DNA from: Cyrtobacter comes
GTDB taxonomy: Bacteria > Pseudomonadota > Alphaproteobacteria > Rickettsiales > Midichloriaceae
Direction: 5' to 3'
Assembly: GCF_034470605.1 (NCBI RefSeq)
Contig: NZ_JARGYT010000011.1
Location: forward strand, 1-22,783
DNA length: 22,783 nucleotides
In this document: positions 1-9,311 of the stretch, in pieces
How the letters are laid out: every line of letters starts with the position of its first letter
Position numbering within the stretch: the first letter of the stretch is position 1
Made by a program: the position numbers and the translations under genes
The notes under the pieces: generated by a model
Databases searched by the model: none
Told to the model about the DNA's origin: nothing
Seen by the model: the letters and a program-made list of their open reading frames with translations, nothing else

Positions 1-108
1 TTCGCTAAACTCAAAGAAAATCGACGCTTAGCATTACGATTTGAGAAATCCGATCTCTCTTTCCTTGCCTTTATAGCTTTAGCATCTATTAAATACAACC
101 TTTGTTAA
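1..108 (+). pseudogene. Transposase C-terminal fragment, IS5-like family (cut by window edge)
   Basis: An open frame from base 1 to the TAA at 106-108 encodes 35 residues. They begin FAKLKENRRLALRFEK and end with a hydrophobic FLAFIALASI stretch. This pattern (F-x-LK, RRLALR, a K, then an F-x-A-F-x-x-LA helix) is how many IS5/IS4-superfamily DDE transposases end; it follows the last catalytic glutamate, which lies off the window. The stop codon falls inside the terminal inverted repeat, so the frame looks like the natural end of the gene rather than a truncation. The rest of the gene is outside the window, so intactness cannot be judged. The exact IS group is a family-level guess. Confidence 0.65.
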
Positions 109-115
109 CGGTGCC
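1..115 (+). mobile_element. Right end of an IS5-like insertion sequence
   Basis: Bases 99-115 (cctttgttaacggtgcc) are the reverse complement, with one mismatch, of 22688-22704 at the other edge of the window. They mark the outer end of the element whose transposase tail is at 1-108. The base triplet next to the repeat is TAA here and TTA at the right-edge copy. This suits the TNA or TA targets known for some IS5 subgroups, though a duplication cannot be tested because the other end of each copy is missing. Confidence 0.65.
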
Positions 116-371
116 TAAGGTATGAATATAAAACTGTTTTTACAAATCACATTGACAAGCCGCTAAAACTCTAACCAACCTTAGAAACATCGACTAAAAA
201 ATGCATCGTTTGAACATCAAATTATTGCTCTATATATTTATCTCCACATTAATAGCTATAGCTAAATCGCCATAAAAGAGCCACATCTTAAAAATACTTT
301 AGTTATCATTGAGTTAGGTGTAATAAATCATTATATAATCATTTGATACAGCTTTAGCTATACATTTATTA
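116..371. other. Non-coding stretch with a lone signal-peptide-like mini-ORF
   Basis: No gene is recognised between the insertion sequence end and the end of virB6. A 24-codon frame at 201-275 (+) starts with ATG and encodes a signal-peptide-like sequence: a basic start, a hydrophobic core LLLYIFISTLIAIA, then KSP and a stop. It may be the 5' remnant of a secreted-protein gene, or chance in AT-rich DNA. No convincing terminator for the converging virB6 gene is visible. Confidence 0.3.
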
Positions 372-3300
372 TTACCTCTTTTTAGTAGATGATTCCTCGC
401 TCTTTTTAGAAGAAATTTTAGATGCAATTACCTTTCCTAAACCAGTAATTTCTGATGTTGCCGCACTTATTGTATTCGACAAGAATTTCTCACCTTGTTG
501 CGCAGGCGCGCTTATAGTTGATGTTCTTATAGGAGAACCTGTCACTATCACAGTCATTACCAAATCCATAAACTGTATTAACGCAACTAATGAGCTCGCT
601 ATTACAAAAAAAGCTATAGCAATACCAAAGCTACTCATTAAAGGTGAAGTACCCACAGTATCAGAATCTGGCGGAGTGTGCATATCACCAAGCATTTTAT
701 ACATTGGTATTATACATTCATTGAATATACCTATATCTATTCTAAGCAAACATGCTTTACATGCAGTAAATCCTAAAACTATACTAAGTAAAAATGACAT
801 AATGACCTGAAACATAGATAATGTTATAAATACAGCTGAACATTGTAGTACTACTGAAATCATTCCTTTTATCCAACTATCAAAAATAGATCGGCTTTGC
901 TTAAAGAGTACCGTGGGAATAATAATTGGAGCTATTATTACACATAAAGAAGTTGTTACTAGAGAAACTACATAAGCAAGAAAAATCCTTAAGATACCCA
1001 AAATATAAAGACAAATTGATATAAATATTACAACAAACGCTATAATCCCAAAAGCTGTTGAAAATATGAGCGCAGCCATCTTTTTCCATATAGCCGCAGA
1101 GAAAATTTTCATTATAGCACCATCCATGTATCTAAACATTGAAAAGGCATCATGATCTATTTCTATTAGATCAGGTGGTGCAAATTTAGCCATTAATTCT
1201 AATGTCCCTTCTATAAAAATTACCGCTAATCTACCACCAAAGAACTCCCAGCTATATGGGGAAATTAGGCAAGCTATAGCTGCCATCTTACAAAGCATCA
1301 TAATAACTTCTTGATGACTTATTTGTATTATACCAATTAAAAAGCAAAGGGCGGTTATTGTAATAAATAGACTTATCAACACATTTATAGATTGTTGATA
1401 ACTTTTGTTCTCAGTAACCCCTTTATATATTTTGAATAAAACCCCCCCTTTTGGAATTTCTCCCTTTGCTCTATTCTCACCTAAAAGATGATCTATTATT
1501 AATTTTGCTAATTTTGATAAAATACCACCCTGGACAGCAGCACTATTACCATGCTCCATCTCTACAATCATTTTATAAAGACCATGGTGGTTGGCAGGGT
1601 TCTGATATAGCTCTTTAATATCGCTACTAGCACTTTGTGGCGGCTCTTCCTTTTTTATTCTAAGATAAAGAGCTCCGGCTTTAGTCACTTCCATATTTTT
1701 CCCATCTAGTACACTTTTAGGAAAGTCCTTCCATTCCCATGCTGATGAGGTATTAGGATCAATTTTTGCCGAATCATAGCTAATAGGCCCAAATGCATAT
1801 TGCATATTTTCACCTTTTCTTTTTATACACCCACCCCACTCAATACTTACGTCGTAACCACCATCATTATTCTCATAAACATCCCTTAATATACTTCCAT
1901 CAGTATGATCACCCCAATGCTTGATAAATAATGGTGTGCTTTTATCACTGAAGCCAGATAAGATTCCACTATACCTGTATGTAGATCGCCCTATCTTATC
2001 AACTACTACACAAAGTCTTTTTTTATAACTACTCTCATCTTGCTGGTTACAGCCTGGTATATTATCTCTAAACTTAAAAGTCATCTCTTGGTCCGTAATA
2101 CTACCTTTCAACCCCAATACAGAATGGTTACTAGATTCAAGCCTGGCACCCAGCAGACCTATTTCTTCCCAATTTTTTCTTGATTGCTCACCAGATAACT
2201 GGATAACTGCAGTAGTATCCACATCTTTTCCTATTATATTTTGAATGTTCCATTTATACATGCAGTATTCAAACCCTTTTGCATGCATATCGCAATAATA
2301 CCAATGCTGTTTTTCAAGATCTTTAATATTAGACGATTTTATTGATATAGTACTTTCAACATGATATGGAGATGCGCCGCCATCGGCTTCATTCTTCTTA
2401 ATGCCGTGCCTAAAGGAGTGAAATAAATTCGCAGGATAGCCTATGCTCTGTAGGAATTTAATTGCTATATTGTTTAGTTCGGTAGCATTTTTATTGTAAA
2501 AATGCGGAAGTTGCCCCATAGATGAAAGTATTTTAAATACATCTGCAGTATTTGGGGTATTTTGTGTATTGTTTTTCTGCACATTCGTTGAAGACTTATT
2601 AACATATTTAGGATCCATAATTAAAAGCGATGTACTATTTATGAATTCATTCCTGCAACTTTGTGCCCCTATACCCATTAATGATGTTATACAAGTCATA
2701 TACTCTTCCCTACCCTTCGCTTTTCCAGTGGCGGTCTTCTTATATGCAAAATCACCACTCCAACTAATATTTAATTCATCACCATTCTTTGGATTTATAC
2801 CTGTATAAGTAAATGTGTGATTCCTTGCATGCCATTCACACTTTGATTGGCCTACAGCCTGAGAGAGTACTCTATTAGAAAGGTCTAACCATGATTGTTG
2901 AGGGATTTGCGAAAAGCACTCATGCTCATGCTTCTGCCACTCTGCAGGTGGCGTTGCAATGTTATTCCATAATGAATTACCCAATTTGAAGTTTTTTGAT
3001 GATAAATTTGGAAAGACAGTCCTTAATTCAATGGCTTTTTTACCACATAAATAGATTTTATTATCCTCATAACCTATAAAGAAAAATTTTATCTTGTCAC
3101 CTATTTCTGCCTCTATAGAAGTTTTAACAACACTATCTCCTATTTCTTTTTTATCTTGAGAACATGCAACTTTAGTACTTATCGGTCCAACTAGGCTTAT
3201 TATGGGATATTTCACCCCAAATCTTTCATTATAACCTGTAATTTCAAAATATTCGGCATCAAATTTTCTACCATCCTGACAACTTGTTATACAATCATCT

Positions 3301-3533
3301 ATAATACTTTGATTTAATTCATGCTCACTGCCTTCTGGCCCAACTTTTCTTGAAAAAGAATTACACTCATTGCGGCACATCCTACTACAGGAATATTTCA
3401 CAGGAGTCAAAAATACCTCGTTTTTTATATTATCATTAAATTCATACGATTTTACACAATCGCTATAAAAATCTGCCTGCGCAGAACTGCAAATTACTAC
3501 CTGAAAAATAAAAAATAAGATCTTGAGACGCAC
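372..3533 (-). CDS. virB6: VirB6/TrbL-family type IV secretion protein with large cysteine-rich ectodomain
   Basis: This 1053-residue protein is probably an inner-membrane channel component of a rickettsial VirB (Rvh) type IV secretion system. Residues 1-20 form a signal peptide ending in SSAQA. A long extracytoplasmic region (about 21-710) holds about 17 cysteines. From about residue 715 to 1000 there are several hydrophobic helices, including the VirB6-typical LISPYSWEFFGGRLAVIF and a long ILRIFLAYVVSLVTT segment. The tail is basic (KKSEESSTKKR) and probably cytoplasmic. Canonical VirB6 is about 300 residues; Rickettsiales carry several extended paralogues of 600-1400, which fits. No other virB gene is in the window: upstream is the divergent tadA and downstream an insertion sequence. 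It is therefore a detached paralogue, or the upstream end of a cluster lying to the left. Family assignment is firm; the specific paralogue number is unknown. Confidence 0.85.
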   Translation of the reverse strand: MRLKILFFIFQVVICSSAQADFYSDCVKSYEFNDNIKNEVFLTPVKYSCSRMCRNECNSFSRKVGPEGSEHELNQSIIDDCITSCQDGRKFDAEYFEITGYNERFGVKYPIISLVGPISTKVACSQDKKEIGDSVVKTSIEAEIGDKIKFFFIGYEDNKIYLCGKKAIELRTVFPNLSSKNFKLGNSLWNNIATPPAEWQKHEHECFSQIPQQSWLDLSNRVLSQAVGQSKCEWHARNHTFTYTGINPKNGDELNISWSGDFAYKKTATGKAKGREEYMTCITSLMGIGAQSCRNEFINSTSLLIMDPKYVNKSSTNVQKNNTQNTPNTADVFKILSSMGQLPHFYNKNATELNNIAIKFLQSIGYPANLFHSFRHGIKKNEADGGASPYHVESTISIKSSNIKDLEKQHWYYCDMHAKGFEYCMYKWNIQNIIGKDVDTTAVIQLSGEQSRKNWEEIGLLGARLESSNHSVLGLKGSITDQEMTFKFRDNIPGCNQQDESSYKKRLCVVVDKIGRSTYRYSGILSGFSDKSTPLFIKHWGDHTDGSILRDVYENNDGGYDVSIEWGGCIKRKGENMQYAFGPISYDSAKIDPNTSSAWEWKDFPKSVLDGKNMEVTKAGALYLRIKKEEPPQSASSDIKELYQNPANHHGLYKMIVEMEHGNSAAVQGGILSKLAKLIIDHLLGENRAKGEIPKGGVLFKIYKGVTENKSYQQSINVLISLFITITALCFLIGIIQISHQEVIMMLCKMAAIACLISPYSWEFFGGRLAVIFIEGTLELMAKFAPPDLIEIDHDAFSMFRYMDGAIMKIFSAAIWKKMAALIFSTAFGIIAFVVIFISICLYILGILRIFLAYVVSLVTTSLCVIIAPIIIPTVLFKQSRSIFDSWIKGMISVVLQCSAVFITLSMFQVIMSFLLSIVLGFTACKACLLRIDIGIFNECIIPMYKMLGDMHTPPDSDTVGTSPLMSSFGIAIAFFVIASSLVALIQFMDLVMTVIVTGSPIRTSTISAPAQQGEKFLSNTISAATSEITGLGKVIASKISSKKSEESSTKKR

Positions 3534-3602
3534 AATAGCAAGAACTCTAAAGGGTAATTCAATTTAGAAATCAATGCTAGCAACTTTAAGGCGAGCCCGC
3601 AA

Positions 3603-3613
3603 TCTGTTATAAT
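3603..3613 (+). promoter_or_regulatory. Putative extended -10 promoter for tadA
   Basis: TGTTATAAT at 3605-3613 matches an extended -10 element (TGn plus a perfect TATAAT). The region 17 bases upstream (around 3585) is only a weak -35. It would give a 5' leader of about 100 bases before tadA. This rests on sequence alone; TATAAT is common by chance in AT-rich DNA. Confidence 0.35.
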
Positions 3614-3721
3614 ATTTTTATCAACCCTACCAAGTAAAACTAGAATACTACAATAAATTCATATATCTATTTTCAAAATAAAGCTCGATTTGTTCTTGGA
3701 GGTTTCAATATTAATCAATTT

Positions 3722-4138
3722 ATGTTTAAGAATAAATACATGGAGGCGGCAATTGAACTTGCCAAGAGAGCTCAACAGATAAATGAAGTACCAATAGCAG
3801 CGGTATTAGTTCAGGATGATGCAACTATTATCTCAGCTCAACATAATAAAACTATACTATTAAATGATAATACAATGCATGCTGAGATGCTTGCATTAAG
3901 GGAGGGGACATTAAAACTAAATACCAGGTATCTTTCTCAATGTGATTTATACGTTACATTAGAACCATGTCAAATGTGTATGCATGCTATTTCCATTTCT
4001 AGAATAAGAAGATTATATTTTGGCTCTTATAATAAACTGAAAAATATTTGGCATGGGACTCAGATTTATGGTGGTTTTTATGAGGAAGTTTGCTCAAATT
4101 TGTTAAAGGTTTTTTTTATGCAAAAAAGGAATCTTTAA
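3722..4138 (+). CDS. tadA: tRNA-specific adenosine deaminase (A34 to inosine)
   Basis: At 138 residues this is a compact member of the cytidine/deoxycytidylate deaminase fold. It has the zinc site H53-A-E55 and P82-C83-Q-M-C86, with E55 as proton shuttle. Around these are the family's EVPIAAVLV and LYVTLEPC strands and the RIRRLYFG segment. TadA converts A34 to inosine in tRNA-Arg(ACG), and that tRNA is encoded at 12057-12131. Guanine deaminase and riboflavin deaminase share the fold, but the HAEM..ALR and TLEPCQMCMHAI context favours TadA. A purine-rich GGAGG at 3698-3702 lies about 19 bases before this ATG. An in-frame ATT at 3710 would sit at ideal distance, so the true start could be slightly upstream; ATG at 3740 is another option. 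It is divergent from virB6. Confidence 0.88.
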   Translation: MFKNKYMEAAIELAKRAQQINEVPIAAVLVQDDATIISAQHNKTILLNDNTMHAEMLALREGTLKLNTRYLSQCDLYVTLEPCQMCMHAISISRIRRLYFGSYNKLKNIWHGTQIYGGFYEEVCSNLLKVFFMQKRNL

Positions 4139-4177
4139 TTTCTAATATTAATGATACATAGCGCAATTATGTATTTT

Positions 4178-7100
4178 TTAAGATCCCGCCCTTTTCTTTT
4201 TCATCAATTTAATTTTTGAGCGCATAATTTCACTTTCAATCTCATTTTGCATACCCATTATCCTACCTATAACACCTGGCACATGTGTCACATCTACCTT
4301 TTTAGAACCTTTTTCACCATAGATTTTTAACTTGGAATAGATTAAATCACCCCTAGTATTACCTGATAGCAAATTTCCAATTATTGGCGCCTTGCCTATA
4401 ATATAATTAACAATATTATCAACCGGCACAATTCTACATTGTATATCTACAAATTCAGTATCAATATCTATAAATCCAGCCCCCTCTACATTTAAAAGCT
4501 GCCCCTCAGCTAGAATCTTGTTAAAAGAAAGAATATTGTAACTATCTAATTCAATATCTGTATGAAATGTATCAAAAAGCACCATTTTTTTATTCTTAGC
4601 CTGAAATCTAAATTCGGGATTTTTTGACGATATCGATAATGTTGATAATATTTGCGCTAATGTTGGATTTACCTTTAGTGAATAGACATATATAGATGCA
4701 TGACCCATAAATTTTGCATCCCCATTTTTAATGTTATTATCTTCATTAAAAAATCCCTTGATCTCTAATTTTCCACCATTCATATCTGAACCAATACCAA
4801 GCAACTGTAAAACAGAGCCAGCATTATCAGAAGTGATTGAAAGTACAGGAAAATCATAAAATACCATTATACTTCCACCAGTACTTAAAGCGGAATTTAT
4901 TAACATTTCATTAAGCTTACCATTTCTATAATCAATGTTTATTTTGCTCAATACCATTGAATGATGATTATCAAACGATAAATTTTTCAGATTACAATTT
5001 AATTTAAATATTTTTTGATTAGTTGTTTTTTCTTGTAGAAAACTATCTAGTGATACATTAAGCGATGCTCCATTTATATCTAGATTCACACTTTCCTTGT
5101 TTTCCGTATAATTAAAATTAAAATTTGAACCTTTTATAAAATTAAAATTAGATTTTATACTAATTTGCTCTAAATCATCGGATATACTACCATCTCCCAC
5201 ACTTAAAAATTCATCCATATCTACTTTATATGAACCAAGCTCCATCTTATTTGATCTATATTCTTTTCTTAAATTTAAGCTTACATACCCACGTTTATTA
5301 TGATGTTTCTCAAATTTAAGGTATGGCAAAACAACACTAGATTTAAATAAGTTAAATTCTGCACTCAAATTAAGATAATTTTTATAAAAGATACAATTGA
5401 TATTTGAGCTTATAGGACCAGATATATATTTAGGTATAGCAATACCTGCCTTTTGCCAATTTTTAGAATTAGCCTCCATAATATTTATAGCTAATTTGGC
5501 TTGAGAAGCAGTGTTTTCTATATCTTTTTCAAATTTGATACTTACAGGCAATGAGCCGTTTATTGAAGCTACCCCCTCTATGGTAACCTTTTTATTTTTT
5601 AAAAGTAAAAATCCGTTCCACCTATTCAGATGAATATTACCTACAACATTTTTAATTGATAGGTCCTGAAAAGATGATTTAATTTCTATATCTTCTTCCC
5701 ATTCGCTATCTAACTTAATATCTAAATACGTCTCTGATACCCCATTAATATGATTTTCATTTATTGGTATATATGGTGCAAATTTCTTGGCTATACCAAC
5801 TACTTCACTCACACTACCTTCAATGCTAGCATTGATCTTTAAGGCTTCGACTTTATTATTAAGATCAAGGGTTAATGAACAATTTTTTATTTTACTCCTC
5901 AATATAGTAGCATTTGATGATTTTGCATATAAGACACCACCTTTTAATAAAAGATCCGCGTTTGTTATAAAAATAGGCGGAATCTTTGAATCTAAAATAG
6001 ATGATATTCTACTATCCAGTAGCTTAAATTCAATCATAATATCCTGATCAAGTTTCTTCTCTATCATTATATCTGATATCTTACCACTTTTTATGTGCTC
6101 TCTAATCCAATCTTGAGCCTCTAATTCAACCCCACTAGGCCAATATTCCACAATCTCTTGAACAGTTAGAAATTTTGTTAATGGCCTTACTTGATAATTT
6201 AATGATTTATCTATAGAAAAATCTACTAAAAACTCTTTTTTATTTACAAAAATTTTACCCCCTTTAATAAAAAATTCATCAAATTCTCTTGAAATAGAAA
6301 TCTCCAACTCATCGCTAGTTATAGGTGCGCGCATGCTGCGCCCCTGTATAAAACCATTTAAATTTAATAAGCTAATAGATGCACCTTTTGAAGGCGAGAC
6401 CAAATCGCTTTTAATAGAGATATCGGCATTTAAGTCAAAATCCTTATTTTGATAATCTGGATCTAGATATTTAAATAATGAATAAAAATTAATATTCTTT
6501 ATTACAGTATCACATACTAGCCGACCTGTTTCTAGAGATATACACATCTCAGCCCTTGTTATAGGCTGAAACGAAACTACATCAATAGAAATAAAAATCA
6601 TTCCATATACATCCTTCTCCTTATCTACAATCGCCTCAAGAACAAGTGGTTCTAGCTGATCTGAAACCTCTAATTTAAGCTTTAATTCACCAATTGAGTA
6701 TATGATGTTCTTGAGCTCATCTGGATCTATCCCAATATCTTCATCCAGCTTATCTTCTTCTAGGCTAGCATCGCAATATTCAAGCATAGAAAACTGAAGA
6801 GGTTCATTTAAAGTCAAAAATTTAAATGAACTATATAAATCACCTTTTATTATATCTATCAGCCTAAGGGTTATTTTGATGCTTTTAGTATATATCTTTT
6901 TGCAATCCGAAGAATTGGATAACACCACAATAGATGGGTTAATTATGTTAATGCCTAAACCAAAATTTTCTAGGTCGCAATATAAAAGAACCTTCTCCAT
7001 AGAGATATTAATTCCCTTCTTGGAGTGCGCCTCTAACCACTTAAAAGCATAGTTATTTAAAGAATCTGAAGAGATGGGCCCTACTATGTATAAATATATA

Positions 7101-7204
7101 AGTGGAGAAATTAAAATAGTAACAAATACTGAAAATATTTTTATGATTTTCAAGAAAACTGCTATAAATATACTTTTTGTAAGAGATTTCTTCTTTTCAC
7201 TCAT
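4178..7204 (-). CDS. AsmA-like/YhdP-type (DUF3971) envelope protein
   Basis: This 1008-residue protein has one N-terminal membrane anchor (about residues 18-42, FLKIIKIFSVFVTILISPLIYLY in part) and then a long periplasmic region rich in alternating beta strands. The segment near residue 350, YWPSG...AQDWIREHIKSG, matches the DUF3971/AsmA_2 signature. The C-terminus (GFIDIDTEFVDI... PIIGNLLSGNTRGDL ...VTHVPGVIGRIMG) matches the usual end of the YhdP/TamB/AsmA bridge-like families. In other Gram-negatives these span the periplasm and move phospholipids toward the outer membrane; that role is inferred here. The gene is divergent from a LolA-like carrier with 37 bases between start codons, so the two outer-membrane biogenesis genes may share a promoter region. 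Which subfamily (YhdP or another AsmA-like clan member) is less sure. Confidence 0.78.
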   Translation of the reverse strand: MSEKKKSLTKSIFIAVFLKIIKIFSVFVTILISPLIYLYIVGPISSDSLNNYAFKWLEAHSKKGINISMEKVLLYCDLENFGLGINIINPSIVVLSNSSDCKKIYTKSIKITLRLIDIIKGDLYSSFKFLTLNEPLQFSMLEYCDASLEEDKLDEDIGIDPDELKNIIYSIGELKLKLEVSDQLEPLVLEAIVDKEKDVYGMIFISIDVVSFQPITRAEMCISLETGRLVCDTVIKNINFYSLFKYLDPDYQNKDFDLNADISIKSDLVSPSKGASISLLNLNGFIQGRSMRAPITSDELEISISREFDEFFIKGGKIFVNKKEFLVDFSIDKSLNYQVRPLTKFLTVQEIVEYWPSGVELEAQDWIREHIKSGKISDIMIEKKLDQDIMIEFKLLDSRISSILDSKIPPIFITNADLLLKGGVLYAKSSNATILRSKIKNCSLTLDLNNKVEALKINASIEGSVSEVVGIAKKFAPYIPINENHINGVSETYLDIKLDSEWEEDIEIKSSFQDLSIKNVVGNIHLNRWNGFLLLKNKKVTIEGVASINGSLPVSIKFEKDIENTASQAKLAINIMEANSKNWQKAGIAIPKYISGPISSNINCIFYKNYLNLSAEFNLFKSSVVLPYLKFEKHHNKRGYVSLNLRKEYRSNKMELGSYKVDMDEFLSVGDGSISDDLEQISIKSNFNFIKGSNFNFNYTENKESVNLDINGASLNVSLDSFLQEKTTNQKIFKLNCNLKNLSFDNHHSMVLSKINIDYRNGKLNEMLINSALSTGGSIMVFYDFPVLSITSDNAGSVLQLLGIGSDMNGGKLEIKGFFNEDNNIKNGDAKFMGHASIYVYSLKVNPTLAQILSTLSISSKNPEFRFQAKNKKMVLFDTFHTDIELDSYNILSFNKILAEGQLLNVEGAGFIDIDTEFVDIQCRIVPVDNIVNYIIGKAPIIGNLLSGNTRGDLIYSKLKIYGEKGSKKVDVTHVPGVIGRIMGMQNEIESEIMRSKIKLMKKKRAGS

Positions 7205-7241
7205 TAACTTAATTCGAAATTTTACAAAAATTGTTTCTTAA

Positions 7242-7820
7242 ATGCAGAAAAAAACCATAACAACATTATTCTTGGCCTTATTTATGTGCGGAACTTGCGG
7301 TGCAAAGATTACCAAACACAGAGTACTAGAACATATAAACTCCACAGATAGTATGCAAGCTAATTTTACGGAAATTAAAACTGATTTTTCAAAATCTTAT
7401 GGGACAATTTTATTATCAAAAGACGGAAGAACAAAAATTTGCTATGAGCATCCTAGAAAAATCACCATTATAAAAAATAATGGTATTATTTTACACTATG
7501 ACCATGAATTAGATGAACTCAGTCAGTTTAAAAATAAAGATAATTTATTAGAATCCCTACTTAGCAATAAGCTTAATGCTGATTCAGAAATAACATGCCA
7601 AGATCAAAACTGCGTAGTAACAATCACAGATGGTAGTGAGAGAAGTATAGCAATAACACTAATTTCAACTGAAAAAGATGAATTAGAGGTTAAATCCATT
7701 AATATAATAGATGGCGATCTACAATCTATTATGGAATTTAAGAACCTTAAACGGAATATAAAACTAAATCCTAATATGTTTTATTTTGAGCGAGATCATA
7801 ATAAGCTATTTGATTATTAG
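7242..7820 (+). CDS. lolA: LolA-like outer-membrane lipoprotein carrier
   Basis: This 192-residue periplasmic protein has a signal peptide (about residues 1-21, hydrophobic TLFLALFMCGTC then GA-K). The mature part has the LolA order of elements: SMQANFTEIKTDF, then SYGTILLSKDGRTKICYEHP (the G-x-i-x-L-x-r-P-x-k-x-x-x-x-Y-x-x-P pattern), then IIKNNGIILHYDHELDELSQ, and a late ...IMEFKNLKRNIKLNPNMFYFE. LolA carries lipoproteins from LolCDE in the inner membrane to the outer membrane. The cysteine pair C(ITC)QDQNC is unusual but not contradictory. It starts 37 bases from the start of the AsmA-like gene on the other strand. Rickettsiales LolA proteins are divergent, so the call rests on pattern rather than close similarity. 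Confidence 0.75.
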   Translation: MQKKTITTLFLALFMCGTCGAKITKHRVLEHINSTDSMQANFTEIKTDFSKSYGTILLSKDGRTKICYEHPRKITIIKNNGIILHYDHELDELSQFKNKDNLLESLLSNKLNADSEITCQDQNCVVTITDGSERSIAITLISTEKDELEVKSINIIDGDLQSIMEFKNLKRNIKLNPNMFYFERDHNKLFDY

Positions 7821-7970
7821 TGGTTTCATTATTCCTAATTAGCTTAGGCTATGCAGCACTAAAAAAGATAATGTTCTGTAATTAATAAAAATTGAAACAT
7901 GTAATTATATCATATAAGTAGCGTAAGATTTATGGCTCACTGAATTATTTATTATATCTTAATAAGATAC

Positions 7971-9224
7971 ATGCCAAAAGGTATTAGTGATAAGAAAACA
8001 ATAACCGTACTATCTATAGGTACATTTTTAGAGTATTTCGATTTAATGCTATATATACATATGGCAATACTGTTAAATGAGCTCTTTTTTCCTCAAAATT
8101 TAGAACATGATCCACTACTTATAAGCGCGCTTTCATATTGTGCCACTTTCATATTTAGGCCAGTAGCCGCTTTATTTTTTGGAAAACTAGGAGATAGGCT
8201 GGGAAGAAAATCAATAATAGCACTTTCTTCATTTATTATGTCAATAACATGCCTAATTATGGCAAATTTACCAACTTATGAACAGATCGGAATAACAGCA
8301 ACTTATCTATTTTTAGCTTTAAAGATGATACAAGGAGCATCTTCAATGGGGGAAATTGTAAGTGCTGAAATTTACGTAATAGAATCATTCAAACCACCCA
8401 AACAATACCTTATGCTGAATATAGTAAATATTTCAGTTGTATTTGCAACATTATGCTCCATTTTATTAGCTTACTATTCAACCAGCTATGATGATAGCAG
8501 CTCATGGCGCTTTGCATTTTGGGTTGGATCATTGATGGCATTTGTTGGTGCATTTGCAAGAAAAAAACTACCAGAAACTAAAGAATTTTCCAGAAAGTCT
8601 ATAAAAACTACTAAATCTCTATTCGGCAATAATGCGTTACTTAACAAAAACTCATTTAGAATTCTATTATATCTCTTAATAGAGTTTGCAAGACCAGCAA
8701 CCTCATACTTTGCATACATATATTGTGCCATCATACTTAAAACCGAGCTTCATTATTCGGCAAAAGAGATTCTATTACAGAATTCATTATTGGCATTGTT
8801 TGATCTATTAGCATGTATTTTTATAACTTGGTTATGCTTTAAGTTTAGACCAATAATCATACTAAGATTTAAGACCTTAATATTTCTACCACTACTTATA
8901 TGCATACCATATTTATTGAATGGCGCATCAAACTGTTATAGCATACTAGCCATTCAACTTATATTAGTGTTTTTTGGGCCAAAACCAGTACCAAATAGCC
9001 CATCATTCTCTATGAGTTTTGAAACACGTAAACGCATGACAACTGTAAGTATGGTATTTGCTGTTTCTAGGGTATTGGTATACGTAATAACATCATTTGG
9101 TATGGCTTATATGTACAAAATAATAGGAAATTTCGCTATTCTCATTATACTTGGCCCTGTAACATTTGGCTTTTTATACGCGCTTGGTAAATTTAACATA
9201 ATCGAACAAAACTTAGTGAGATAA
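7971..9224 (+). CDS. MFS transporter, metabolite:H+ symporter (ProP-like) type
   Basis: This 417-residue inner-membrane protein has about 12 hydrophobic segments. Near the N-terminus, GTFLEYFDLMLY (17-28) corresponds to the G-x-x-x-E-W/Y-x-D motif of the metabolite:H+ symporter group. G71-KLGDRLGRK-80 is the MFS loop 2-3 signature. The first half also contains FIFRPVAALFFG and a helix-4 stretch ending QGASSMGEI, both typical of ProP, ShiA and rickettsial 'proline/betaine transporter' proteins. Rickettsiales have many paralogues whose substrates are mostly untested, so no substrate is assigned. A weak promoter-like pair (TTGAAA at 7892, TATAAG at 7913, 15-base spacing) lies upstream. There is no clear operon partner; the next gene starts 87 bases later. 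Confidence 0.85.
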   Translation: MPKGISDKKTITVLSIGTFLEYFDLMLYIHMAILLNELFFPQNLEHDPLLISALSYCATFIFRPVAALFFGKLGDRLGRKSIIALSSFIMSITCLIMANLPTYEQIGITATYLFLALKMIQGASSMGEIVSAEIYVIESFKPPKQYLMLNIVNISVVFATLCSILLAYYSTSYDDSSSWRFAFWVGSLMAFVGAFARKKLPETKEFSRKSIKTTKSLFGNNALLNKNSFRILLYLLIEFARPATSYFAYIYCAIILKTELHYSAKEILLQNSLLALFDLLACIFITWLCFKFRPIIILRFKTLIFLPLLICIPYLLNGASNCYSILAIQLILVFFGPKPVPNSPSFSMSFETRKRMTTVSMVFAVSRVLVYVITSFGMAYMYKIIGNFAILIILGPVTFGFLYALGKFNIIEQNLVR

Positions 9225-9311
9225 TTAGCCTCATGTCTTATCGAATCAATCCAGGATTGCAAATCATATAGTAATTGCTAGAATTAGTAGTTACCTTTCC
9301 ATTACCTCTTT

